This document shows, piece by piece, positions 8,161 through 16,377 of a DNA stretch of 64,000 bases. Positions within the stretch are counted from its first letter, which is position 1. The number at the start of each line of letters is the position of its first letter. The DNA is from Bacteroidales bacterium Bact_09 (GTDB lineage: Bacteria; Bacteroidota; Bacteroidia; Bacteroidales; UBA932). The stretch lies in the NCBI GenBank assembly GCA_001603455.1, contig LUZA01000025.1:1-64000 (forward strand), in the 5' to 3' direction. Below the pieces are notes generated by a model. That model searched no databases and was not told the DNA's origin. It saw nothing but the letters and a program-made list of their open reading frames with translations. The position numbers and the translations under genes are program-made.

Positions 8161-9291
8161 ATGAAATTCACCGTAGTGAATACTGACCGGGAAAGCGCGG
8201 CCCGAACTGGAAAGATTTTTACGGGCCACGGGGAAATAGACACTCCCATTTTCATGCCCGTGGGAACGCTTGCTACGGTAAAAGGGCTTTTTCACAAGGA
8301 TTTGAAAGAAGAGGTAAAAGCGCAGATTATCCTGGGAAATACCTATCATCTTTACCTTCGTCCCGGGACAGAAATTATTGGCCAAGCCGGCGGAATCCAC
8401 AAATTTTGCGGATGGGATAAACCGGTATTGACCGATAGCGGCGGATACCAGGTGTTTTCACTGGCTGAAAAAAGAAAACTTTCTTCTAAGGGATATCATT
8501 TTCAATCGCATATTGATGGTTCAAGGCATTTTTTTTCTCCGGAAAACGTTGTAGATATTCAACGGGCCATAGGTGCTGATATTATTATGGCCCTGGATGA
8601 ATGTACACCCGGCGATGCCACGTATGACTATGCGCGTGAATCGTTACTTTTGACACAATGCTGGATGGAAAGGGGGCTGATCCGGTTTCGAACTACTGAC
8701 GGATTATATGGGTACGCACAATCTTTTTTCCCCATAGTTCAAGGATGTGTATATCCCGAACTCCGCCGTCAGGCGGCCGAATACGCAGCTTCCATGAATG
8801 CCGAAGGATATGCCATCGGAGGCCTTTCTGTGGGAGAACCCACAGAGGTAATGTATCAGATGATAGAAACAGTACTCCCTTTTTTGCCCATGGATAAACC
8901 AAGGTATCTGATGGGAGTGGGAACCCCGGCAAATATCCTGGAAGGGATAGCACGGGGAATAGATATGTTCGATTGTGTAATACCTACACGGAACGGCCGT
9001 AACGGGATGCTCTTTACACGTAACGGGATACTGAACATTAAGAACCGGAAATGGGTCAATGACCTTTCTCCGGTAGATCCGGATGGAACATCTTTTGTAG
9101 ACAGAACATATTCCAGGGCTTATCTGCGCCATCTTTTTATGGCAGGAGAAATGCTCGGACCACAGATTGCCAGTCTGCATAATCTGGCGTTTTATTTGCA
9201 GTTGGTCAGGGAAGCGGCCCAACACATAGAACAAAGAGATTTTGTTTCCTGGAAAAATAAGATGATCAAGCGTCTTGAGACAAGACTTTAG
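8161..9291 (+). CDS. tgt: tRNA-guanine transglycosylase lacking the zinc cysteines
   Basis: Tgt exchanges guanine 34 of certain tRNAs for preQ1 in the queuosine pathway. The 376-residue product has the TIM-barrel motifs LTDSGGYQVFSL (active-site Asp) near residue 92, GGLSVGEP, and MFDCVIPTRNGRNG near residue 270 (nucleophile Asp). The usual zinc site C-x-C-x2-C is replaced by the segment PDGTSFVDRTYS; only the distal His in SLHNLAFY remains. The rest of the C-terminal helix region is intact, so the protein is probably functional with a metal-free fold. No other queuosine gene is in the window. The downstream permease starts within about 11 bases. Confidence 0.93.
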   Translation: MKFTVVNTDRESAARTGKIFTGHGEIDTPIFMPVGTLATVKGLFHKDLKEEVKAQIILGNTYHLYLRPGTEIIGQAGGIHKFCGWDKPVLTDSGGYQVFSLAEKRKLSSKGYHFQSHIDGSRHFFSPENVVDIQRAIGADIIMALDECTPGDATYDYARESLLLTQCWMERGLIRFRTTDGLYGYAQSFFPIVQGCVYPELRRQAAEYAASMNAEGYAIGGLSVGEPTEVMYQMIETVLPFLPMDKPRYLMGVGTPANILEGIARGIDMFDCVIPTRNGRNGMLFTRNGILNIKNRKWVNDLSPVDPDGTSFVDRTYSRAYLRHLFMAGEMLGPQIASLHNLAFYLQLVREAAQHIEQRDFVSWKNKMIKRLETRL

Positions 9292-9302
9292 TGCAAGGAA
9301 AA

Positions 9303-10403
9303 ATGAACAGGCGATCCTATAATTTCCATATTACCACTTTGGACAGGTATATTATCCGGAAGTTCATGGGGACGTATTTCTTTGCCATACTGATTATCAT
9401 AGGAATCGTCATAATTTTTGACATAAGTGAAAAGATAGACGACTTTGTGGGCAAAGAGGCACCCCTGCGTGCAATCGTGGTGGACTATTACATGAATTTT
9501 ATCCCTTATTTCATGAATATGTTCTCCCCCCTGTTTGTTTTCATCTCTGTTATTTTCTTTACATCCAAGCTGGCCGGACACAGCGAGATTATAGCCATGT
9601 TAAGCGGAGGCATCAGTTTTGACAGGATCATGTATCCGTATATTCTGTCTGCATTGTTCATAGCCCTTCTGTCACTTGCGCTGAATTGGTTTGTGATACC
9701 GCCGGCAAATAGAAACCGTTTGGCTTTTGAGGAACAGTACCTGAAAACACGAACCGAATACAACCGGAATATCCATTACCAGGTAGAGCCCGATACTTAT
9801 GTCTATATTGAATCATACAATTCCTGGAACAATACGGCCATTCGTTTCACCCTGGAATCATTTCGGGGTAACCAGCTAATATCTAAGCTATCGGCAGAGA
9901 CGGCACGCTGGGATTCCACTACAGGCCGATGGCGTCTGAACGATTACAATATCAGGCGTTTTTCCGATACCACTCATACGGTAGCCTGGGGAAGGCAGCT
10001 CGATACGCTGGTTGATATCACCGGGGCTGATCTGGTCCGCAGGAAGGAATCAGTTGAACAATTCAATCTCAGGCAATTGAACAGGTTTATTGAAACACTG
10101 CGCATGCGTGGTGATGCCAATATTAAGTTTGCGCTTATCCAGAAAAATTCACGGCTTGCCATACCTTTTTCTTCGTTCATACTAACCATAATGGGCGTAG
10201 CTTTGTCTTCCCGCAAAAGAAGGGGCGGAATTGGGCTGAATATTGGGATTGGAATTGCATTGAGTTTTTCTTATATCTTGTTCCTGAGGTTTTCAGAAAT
10301 GTTTGTACATGCCGATGCCTTGCCTCCTGCCATTTCCCTGTGGATACCCAACGTACTTTATGCCCTGATTGCCTTTGTATTGTATCGCCTTGCTCCAAAA
10401 TAA
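9303..10403 (+). CDS. LptF/LptG-family permease (first copy)
   Basis: YjgP/YjgQ-family permeases pair with the LptB ATPase to extract lipopolysaccharide from the inner membrane. The product (366 residues from the ATG at 9303, preceded by AAGGA) shows three N-terminal membrane segments, a periplasmic beta-rich middle (residues about 130-260) and three C-terminal membrane segments. The track starts 12 bases earlier at a GTG overlapping the tgt stop. The region GHSEIIAMLSGGISFDRIMYPY resembles the coupling-helix area. A second family member lies at 18844-20301; which is LptF and which LptG is not settled by sequence alone. Confidence 0.88.
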   Translation: MNRRSYNFHITTLDRYIIRKFMGTYFFAILIIIGIVIIFDISEKIDDFVGKEAPLRAIVVDYYMNFIPYFMNMFSPLFVFISVIFFTSKLAGHSEIIAMLSGGISFDRIMYPYILSALFIALLSLALNWFVIPPANRNRLAFEEQYLKTRTEYNRNIHYQVEPDTYVYIESYNSWNNTAIRFTLESFRGNQLISKLSAETARWDSTTGRWRLNDYNIRRFSDTTHTVAWGRQLDTLVDITGADLVRRKESVEQFNLRQLNRFIETLRMRGDANIKFALIQKNSRLAIPFSSFILTIMGVALSSRKRRGGIGLNIGIGIALSFSYILFLRFSEMFVHADALPPAISLWIPNVLYALIAFVLYRLAPK

Positions 10404-10435
10404 TGAAAAAATCTTAATGATATATAAGTAAAATA

Positions 10436-11132
10436 ATTTTAATTATTGGAGCCGGAGGGCAGATAGGAACGGAACTAGTGCTGCATTTACAAACGATTTA
10501 TGGTGAGGATCACGTGATAGCAGCCGAATTACGGCCTGGCATGTGAACATGGGGGCTCTGCTCAACACACTTGAATTGGCTCCTGAATTCAAATGTGGCG
10601 TCTTCACCCCCAGTTCTATAGGAGCTTTTGGGAAGGATACACCGCCCAACGGCACTCCGCAGGACACGGTCATGAAACCTAACACCATATACGAGATATG
10701 CAGAGTATCGGGAGAGCTTCTTTCTGATTACTATTTTTCCCGCTTTGGTGTGGATACGCGCAGCGTGCGTTTTCCTGGTATTATTTCACACGGAACACTT
10801 CCGGGAGGCGGTACAACGGATTATGCAGTAGAGATATTTTATGCAGCAATCTGATAGAGGCCGATCCTTCCAGGCTTGTCCACCGCAACAGTTTCAACAT
10901 AACTGCCATGAGTTTTTGTCCGCGGGAGCTTTACGAAGTCATCAGACAACGCGTCCCGTCTTTTCAAATGGAATATTGTATAGATCCGGTAAAAGAGGCA
11001 ATCGCAGGTTCGTGGCCCAATTATATGGATGATACATGTGCCCGGACCGAATGGGGATGGGATCCTGTCTGGGATATTGATGCCATGGCCGATGATATGT
11101 TGAGACATCTGCGAATGAAGTTGTCTAAGTGA
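10436..11132 (+). pseudogene. Decayed NAD-dependent L-threonine dehydrogenase (epimerase type)
   Basis: Three blocks in three frames align by eye with one family. Block 1 (10436-10543) encodes ILIIGAGGQIGTELV, the NAD-binding start. Block 2 (10543-10847) encodes NMGALLNTLELAPEFKCGVF, then the TPSSIGAFG and LPGGGTTDYAVEIFYAA motifs. Block 3 (10848-11132) encodes LIEADPSRLVHRNSFNITAMSF and a normal C-terminus ending LRMKLSK. About 55-60 residues between blocks 1 and 2, and 25-30 between blocks 2 and 3, are missing, and both losses shift the frame. No good start codon precedes block 1. This explains the only long stretch without an intact gene (10404-11159). The intact enzyme would oxidise threonine to 2-amino-3-ketobutyrate. 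Confidence 0.9.
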
Positions 11133-11159
11133 TGGATCATCAGCAAGGTCTGACGGTTT

Positions 11160-12623
11160 CTAGAGGAACATACCGATCATCGAAGCAGATAACAAGGCAG
11201 CCAGGGTAGCTCCGAGCAGTGCCCTAAACCCGTATTTAGCCAGCAAATGTCTTTGATTGGGAGCGATTCCCCCGATCCCTCCGATTTGGATCCCTATTGA
11301 GGCAAAGTTGGCAAATCCGCACAGTACGTAAGTGGCTATTATCAATGATTTCGTATGCACAAAAGAACCTGTCTGGATCATTTGAGCCAGGCTGCTGTAG
11401 CCTACGAATTCGGTCATAATAAGTTTTTCTCCCAGCAATCGTCCCACAAGGGCCAGGTCTTGTCCCGACACTCCTGTGAGCCATATGACGGGCGCAAAAA
11501 TATAAGACAAGACACATTCCAGGGAAAGACTGTCGTACATGCCGTTAGTCCAGTTGGCGATCAGGTTGTTCAGATGGGTCCATTGTCCCACTTTCCCAAA
11601 TATGTAATTGGCCCCTGCGATCAGGGCATAGAAGACAAGCAGCATGGCAGCTACGTTGGCAGCCAGTCTCAGCCCGTCAATGGATCCGTTGGCTATGGAA
11701 TCCAGGGCGCTTTTGCCCATCTTATCTTTTGATACAGAAACCGTATTGTCAATCTCCTCTGTCTGGGGAACCAGTATTTTAGCCATAGCAATTGCCCCCG
11801 GGGCAGCCATGACAGAAGCGGACAGCAGATGTTTCGCAAAAGCCACACTCATATGTATATCTCCGCCACCCAGCATGCCTATGTATGCAGCCAGTACTCC
11901 GCCGGCCATGGTGCTCATGCCGGCGGTCATCACCAGCATAATTTCGGATTTGGTCATTGTAGGAACATAAGCTTTGACCAGCAGCGGGGCTTCTGTCTGT
12001 CCTAGAAAAATGTTACCAGCCGTGGAAAGACTCTCAGCTCCCGAGAGTCGCATAAGTTTTGTAAATATCCAAGCCATGACCCAAACAACCTTTTGTATTA
12101 CCCCCCAATAAAACAACAGCGATGTCAGAGCCGAAAAAAAGATAATGGTTGGCAGGATCTGCAGGGCAAAGATATAGCCGAATTTACTCTGATCCATAAG
12201 CGATCCGAATAAAAATCCGGAGCCTGCTTTTGTCCAGTCCAGGACTTTGACAAAAGCCCGTCCAAATACTTCAAAAACCATCTGTACGGCGGGAACGGAC
12301 AGGATTCCCACGGCAATTAGCATTTGCAGCGCCAGGGCGATGCCAACGGTCCTCCAGTTGATTCCTTTGCGGTTGGTGCTGAAGAGAAAAGCTATCAGCA
12401 GGATGGACACAAGTCCCAGAAGACCTCGGAGGATGGACCTGATGCTGAATACAAACTGGCGGCTTTCCAAGATCCCTTTATAGGGGTTCGCATTTTCCAC
12501 AACAGGTTCTTCAAGGGACAACACTTCTGTCCCGGCGCTGACTACAACGGTCGAATTGTTTTGTGCGCGGACAAAGTTTACCGTAAAGGTCACACAAAAC
12601 AGCAGAAATAGTATTTTTTTCAC
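11160..12623 (-). CDS. NupC/CNT-family nucleoside transporter with signal peptide
   Basis: Concentrative nucleoside transporters use a cation gradient to import nucleosides. The 487-residue product carries the family signature NIFLGQTEAPLL near residue 207 and AGMSTMAGGVLAAYIG after it, with many membrane segments. It begins with a cleavable-looking signal peptide (MKKILFLLFCVTFTVNFVRAQ) and a short periplasmic linker before the first core helix, so it is longer than the E. coli NupC. The start is a GTG at 12623, 25 bases after a TATCTTTG box. It faces the decayed dehydrogenase with a 27-base gap. Confidence 0.93.
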   Translation of the reverse strand: MKKILFLLFCVTFTVNFVRAQNNSTVVVSAGTEVLSLEEPVVENANPYKGILESRQFVFSIRSILRGLLGLVSILLIAFLFSTNRKGINWRTVGIALALQMLIAVGILSVPAVQMVFEVFGRAFVKVLDWTKAGSGFLFGSLMDQSKFGYIFALQILPTIIFFSALTSLLFYWGVIQKVVWVMAWIFTKLMRLSGAESLSTAGNIFLGQTEAPLLVKAYVPTMTKSEIMLVMTAGMSTMAGGVLAAYIGMLGGGDIHMSVAFAKHLLSASVMAAPGAIAMAKILVPQTEEIDNTVSVSKDKMGKSALDSIANGSIDGLRLAANVAAMLLVFYALIAGANYIFGKVGQWTHLNNLIANWTNGMYDSLSLECVLSYIFAPVIWLTGVSGQDLALVGRLLGEKLIMTEFVGYSSLAQMIQTGSFVHTKSLIIATYVLCGFANFASIGIQIGGIGGIAPNQRHLLAKYGFRALLGATLAALLSASMIGMFL

Positions 12624-12648
12624 GGGGGTGGTTTTTGGATTAACTTAG

Positions 12649-12674
12649 CAAAGATAAACAAAATGCTAACTTTG
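12649..12674. promoter_or_regulatory. Back-to-back promoters for the CNT transporter and the GSCFA gene
   Basis: The minus strand has TATCTTTG at 12656-12649 (25 bases before the CNT GTG) and the plus strand has TAACTTTG at 12667-12674 (five bases before the GSCFA ATG at 12680). Only ten bases separate the boxes, so two polymerases could not occupy both sites at once. No -33 motif is obvious for either. Confidence 0.65.
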
Positions 12675-12679
12675 TACTT

Positions 12680-13618
12680 ATGGAATGGCAAACAAAAGTA
12701 AAGGCGGAACCCCTGCCGGATCGTTTTACCTATGCCACGCGATTTTTATTCGCCGGATCCTGTTTTGCCACCGAGGTAGCCCAGAGGATGCGAGAACTGC
12801 ATTTTTTGGTGGCGCCCGATGCTTTTGGACCCTTGTTCAACCCAGCATCCATTGTGTCTTCTCTGGAAAGACTGGAGTCCCGGGTTCCCTTTGTATCTGC
12901 AGATGTTATGCATTTCCCCTATGGTGCCTATGGATCATTAAGCCATCACACTTCGTTTTCCAGGGGTGATGAGGATGTTTTTCTTGAATATGCCAACGAG
13001 CAATTGAAGGCTGCTTCAGATTTTTTTGAAAAGACCAATGTGATCATTGTAACGCTGGGAACGGCATGGGCATATACATACCAGGGAAAAGTGGTGGCCA
13101 ACTGCCATAAAATGCCCGCACGTCTTTTTAAACGTGTTTTCATGGAGCCTGAACAGATAGCAGTCCTGATGACACCCCTGTTGGAACGCCACAGGAACAA
13201 AACATGGATCATGACAGTAAGTCCCATACGGCATTGGGGAGACGAAGCCCACGGAAATCAATTGAGCAAATCGTCCCTTCTTCTTGCCATTGAACGTCTT
13301 CAAAGATCATTTGACAATATGGTCTATTTCCCTTCTTATGAAATTGTTTTGGATGAATTGCGGGATTACAGGTATTATGCAGACGATCAGTTTCACCTGG
13401 CTCCGCAGACCATTGATTACATCCTGAAACGTTTTTTTGAAATTGCGTTTAATCACGAAACGATAGGCCTTATCAGGCAGATGCAGAAGCTGAATGCATC
13501 GTACAAACACAGGCCCTTGTTCCCCTTGTCTGATGAATATACAATTTTTCGAAAAAAACTTGATAAACTAAGGGCTGAATTGCTTCAAACTATTGGAACC
13601 CAAAGAAAATTATGTTAG
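12680..13618 (+). CDS. GSCFA-domain protein
   Basis: The family is named for the motif GSCFA, present here at residues 26-30 in the stretch RFLFAGSCFATEVAQRM. The nucleophile-like Ser in that block and the later SPIRHWGDEAHGNQLSKSSL and YFPSYEIVLDELRDYRYYADDQFHL suggest an SGNH-hydrolase-like esterase fold, but the substrate is unknown. The 312-residue length is typical. No signal peptide is visible, so the protein is probably cytoplasmic. It has its own leaderless-type promoter and its stop codon forms part of the promoter of the HU gene downstream. Confidence 0.85.
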   Translation: MEWQTKVKAEPLPDRFTYATRFLFAGSCFATEVAQRMRELHFLVAPDAFGPLFNPASIVSSLERLESRVPFVSADVMHFPYGAYGSLSHHTSFSRGDEDVFLEYANEQLKAASDFFEKTNVIIVTLGTAWAYTYQGKVVANCHKMPARLFKRVFMEPEQIAVLMTPLLERHRNKTWIMTVSPIRHWGDEAHGNQLSKSSLLLAIERLQRSFDNMVYFPSYEIVLDELRDYRYYADDQFHLAPQTIDYILKRFFEIAFNHETIGLIRQMQKLNASYKHRPLFPLSDEYTIFRKKLDKLRAELLQTIGTQRKLC

Positions 13619-13623
13619 TTTTG
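13593..13623 (+). promoter_or_regulatory. HU gene promoter
   Basis: TTG (13593-13595), 20 bases, then TAGTTTTG (13616-13623) matches the Bacteroidota -33/-7 pattern. The -7 box begins with the TAG stop codon of the GSCFA gene. About 40 bases of AT-rich leader follow before the HU ATG at 13671, without a Shine-Dalgarno. Confidence 0.72.
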
Positions 13624-13670
13624 TGGCAGTTACCTAATGAAAACATTCATTTAACCTAATAATTACTATT

Positions 13671-13928
13671 ATGAACAAAGCAGATCTTATTGCCGCGATG
13701 GCTGCCGAATCGGGACTTTCAAAAGTTGATTCAAAAAAAGCACTGGATGCTTTCCTTGCTGCTACAGCAAAAGCCTTGAAAAAAGGTGAAAGAGTTACCT
13801 TGGTTGGGTTTGGCTCATTTGTTGTGGGGATGAGAGGTGAAAGAACAGGAAGGAATCCTCGTACCGGAGCTACCATTAAAATTAAAGCAAAGAAGGTTGT
13901 CAAATTCCGTCCAAGCATTGAATTATAG
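13671..13928 (+). CDS. HU-family DNA-binding protein
   Basis: HU dimers bend and compact DNA and assist replication and recombination. The 85-residue product has the family start MNKADLIAAMAAESGLSKVDSKKALDAF, the core RVTLVGFGSFVVG, and the DNA-inserting arm RTGRNPRTGATIKIKAKKVVKFRPS with the tip Pro. It ends soon after this arm, slightly shorter than the roughly 90 residues common in the family. It appears to be a single-gene transcript, framed by its own promoter and terminator. Confidence 0.96.
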   Translation: MNKADLIAAMAAESGLSKVDSKKALDAFLAATAKALKKGERVTLVGFGSFVVGMRGERTGRNPRTGATIKIKAKKVVKFRPSIEL

Positions 13929-13969
13929 CCAACGGTACTGCATCAACTTGACGAAAGTCAGGAGAAGAT

Positions 13970-13996
13970 AAGGAGGACACTGATGTTCTCCTTTTT
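13970..13996 (+). terminator. Intrinsic terminator after HU
   Basis: A ten-pair hairpin, AAGGAGGACA with TGTTCTCCTT, closes on the tetraloop CTGA and merges into a run of five T residues (13992-13996). An alternative pairing, AGGAGAA (13960-13966) with TTCTCCT (13986-13992), competes for the same 3' arm. The next ATG lies only 18 bases beyond. Confidence 0.88.
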
Positions 13997-14014
13997 GTGT
14001 ACATAATAAAACAG

Positions 14015-16375
14015 ATGAAGCGGACTTTCACCATGAGGGGCAAGATCGCCCTGATATTTCTGGGATGTATGATAGAGGCAGCCGGATTGGCAGCCCAGAC
14101 ACATCATACGCTTACCGGAAAAATTATGGATGCTGCGGACGGAGAGTTCCTTCCCGGGGCCGTTGTCAGATTGATCAATGACCATGTTTCCTGGACGCTT
14201 GCCGATACAAAAGGCCGTTTCACCATGGATCTTCCGGAGGGAACTGTCATGCTGGAGATATCCTATATAGGGTACCAGTCACAGGTAAGTGAGCTTCTGC
14301 TGGACAAAGACAAGGACACGCTGTTTTTCCTGACCCCCTTGTCGTATTACCTTCAGGGGGTAACTATTTTTGCCGAAAGCCCCGCAAAAAGGCTCAGAAA
14401 AGCAGAAATGAGCGTAGAACGGATAGACGCTTCGATCATTGAACGTGTCCCTACATTATTTGGTGAAGCAGATCTCTTGAAAGTAGTCCAAATGCTCCCC
14501 GGCGTACAGGCAGCCTCTGAAGGGAGCAGCGGATTTCACGTGCGCGGCGGCAGTCCGGACCAGAACATGATCTTATTTGACAACGCCGCTTTGTATAATG
14601 TTTCCCACATGCTGGGTTTTTTTTCCATTTTCAATGCAGACGCAGTCGGAGAGATGACCTTGTATAAAGGCGATATCCCCGCCCGTTACGGAGGACGCCT
14701 TTCCTCGTTGCTTGAAGTTGCAGCAAAGGACGGATCGGGACGTTTTTCGGTCGATGGCGGTATCGGCCTTATTTCCAGCAAACTATCCGTTCAGGGAAGG
14801 ATTACAGGGGACAACCTGACTTATCTTGTCACCGGACGCAGGACATATGTCGATCTTTTCCTGCCGCTGGCAAGATCAGAGATAATGCGCAGTGCCACCA
14901 TAAATTTTTATGACCTGAACGGACGGATGCGCTGGCGGATCAATGACAACAATTACCTGTACCTAACCCTTTACAACGGCAGGGACCGGTTTAAAGTTTC
15001 GGAGATGGGGGTAAAATTTGGCAATTCGGTGGCAGCTCTGAACTGGAACCATGCTTTTGCGAACCGTTTTTTAATGAAAATCCATGCAACGTACACCAAT
15101 TACGACTACGATTTCAGCGGCAGGACCAACGAGATGGAAATGGAATGGACTTCACGGATCCGTGACGCCGGCATACGTCTTGATCTTTCCTATGTCCTGG
15201 ACCGGCGTAATATCTTTGAATTTGGGTATACTTCCAATTTCCAGTGGTTTCAGCCAGGTAAAGCCATCGGCAAGGGTACCATGGGAACCGGTACCCAGGT
15301 GGAGCAGGATATAACCATGTCCCACCGGCAGGGTTTTGTCAATGTACTATACTTCTCCAATGAACACAAATTTTTTGATGAAAGGATACAATTGCGTTAT
15401 GGTCTGCGTTTTACGCGATTTGACAATGTGGGACCAACCACTTTGTACCAAGTGGATGAAAATTACGAATTGATAGATCCGGATGGCACGGTCATCCCAA
15501 GTGGTGATTTCTTTCACCATGAATACGGATGGGAGCCCCGCCTGGGCATATCGTTCCTTGCATTTCCCGATATTTCTTTCAAGGCCTCGTATTCAAGAAC
15601 GCTTCAGTACGTACACCTGCTGTCTTTTTCTTCTGCCGGGTCTCCTCTTGAGATATGGGTCCCTTCTGGTCCTTCAGTCAGTCCGCAATCCTCCCACCAG
15701 GTATCTGCCGGTGTCTTTGCAAACCTGTTCCGGAAAGATTACGAAGCATCGGTTGAGGTTTTCTACAAGCATCTGGATAACGTCCTTGATTTCAAGGAGC
15801 ATCCCAATCTATTGCTTTACGACAAGATCGAGACAGAGCTCCGGTTTGGAAAGGGAAAAAGTTACGGGATAGAGTTCCTGCTTAAAAGGAATACCGGGGC
15901 TTTAAGCGGTTGGGTCAGTTATACCTGGTCCCGTTCCTTCAGGACTATTCCAGGGGTCAACAACGGTATGCGTTACCGCTCTCCATCGGATCGTCCGCAC
16001 AATATCAATATAGTTGTCTTTTATGACATTTCTTCACGCCTGCAAGCATCTCTCAACTGGATCTATGCGACAGGTAAGCCCATTACCCTGCCCGAGGGCC
16101 GGTACTGGTTTTTCAATGAGCTGATTCCTGTATATAATGAAAGGAACTCATACAGGATGGCAGATTATCACAGGATGGACGCTTCGTTGACCATCCGTCT
16201 TGGAAAACCAAGAAGACGCTGGAAACATTCCATTAATGTATCGGTATATAACCTTTATGGGAGGAAAAATCCCTGGGCGATCAATTACAGGATGAAACCA
16301 TCCGGGGAACAATACCTGGAAATGACGTACCTTTTCAGTGTTGTTCCGTCCATAACGTGGAATTTTAGTTTTTAG
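14015..16375 (+). CDS. TonB-dependent outer-membrane receptor
   Basis: This 786-residue protein would import an unknown ligand across the outer membrane using TonB energy. After a signal peptide (ending near AAGLAAQ) comes a carboxypeptidase-like regulatory domain (HTLTGKIMDAADGEFLPGAVVRL, about residues 28-110). A plug domain follows (SSGFHVRGGSPDQNMILFD, near 180) and then a 22-strand barrel with a final aromatic residue (TWNFSF). The ATG at 14015 is preferred over the track's GTG at 13997, which touches the HU terminator. It lies two bases from a DUF4249 lipoprotein gene, the usual partner of this receptor class. It is not a SusC, since no SusD gene follows. Confidence 0.92.
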   Translation: MKRTFTMRGKIALIFLGCMIEAAGLAAQTHHTLTGKIMDAADGEFLPGAVVRLINDHVSWTLADTKGRFTMDLPEGTVMLEISYIGYQSQVSELLLDKDKDTLFFLTPLSYYLQGVTIFAESPAKRLRKAEMSVERIDASIIERVPTLFGEADLLKVVQMLPGVQAASEGSSGFHVRGGSPDQNMILFDNAALYNVSHMLGFFSIFNADAVGEMTLYKGDIPARYGGRLSSLLEVAAKDGSGRFSVDGGIGLISSKLSVQGRITGDNLTYLVTGRRTYVDLFLPLARSEIMRSATINFYDLNGRMRWRINDNNYLYLTLYNGRDRFKVSEMGVKFGNSVAALNWNHAFANRFLMKIHATYTNYDYDFSGRTNEMEMEWTSRIRDAGIRLDLSYVLDRRNIFEFGYTSNFQWFQPGKAIGKGTMGTGTQVEQDITMSHRQGFVNVLYFSNEHKFFDERIQLRYGLRFTRFDNVGPTTLYQVDENYELIDPDGTVIPSGDFFHHEYGWEPRLGISFLAFPDISFKASYSRTLQYVHLLSFSSAGSPLEIWVPSGPSVSPQSSHQVSAGVFANLFRKDYEASVEVFYKHLDNVLDFKEHPNLLLYDKIETELRFGKGKSYGIEFLLKRNTGALSGWVSYTWSRSFRTIPGVNNGMRYRSPSDRPHNINIVVFYDISSRLQASLNWIYATGKPITLPEGRYWFFNELIPVYNERNSYRMADYHRMDASLTIRLGKPRRRWKHSINVSVYNLYGRKNPWAINYRMKPSGEQYLEMTYLFSVVPSITWNFSF

Positions 16376-16377
16376 CC

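Noticed and set aside
10841-11032. 63-residue plus-strand ORF within the dehydrogenase remnant
   Set aside because: The same DNA in another frame encodes the conserved dehydrogenase C-terminus, so this is an out-of-frame reading.
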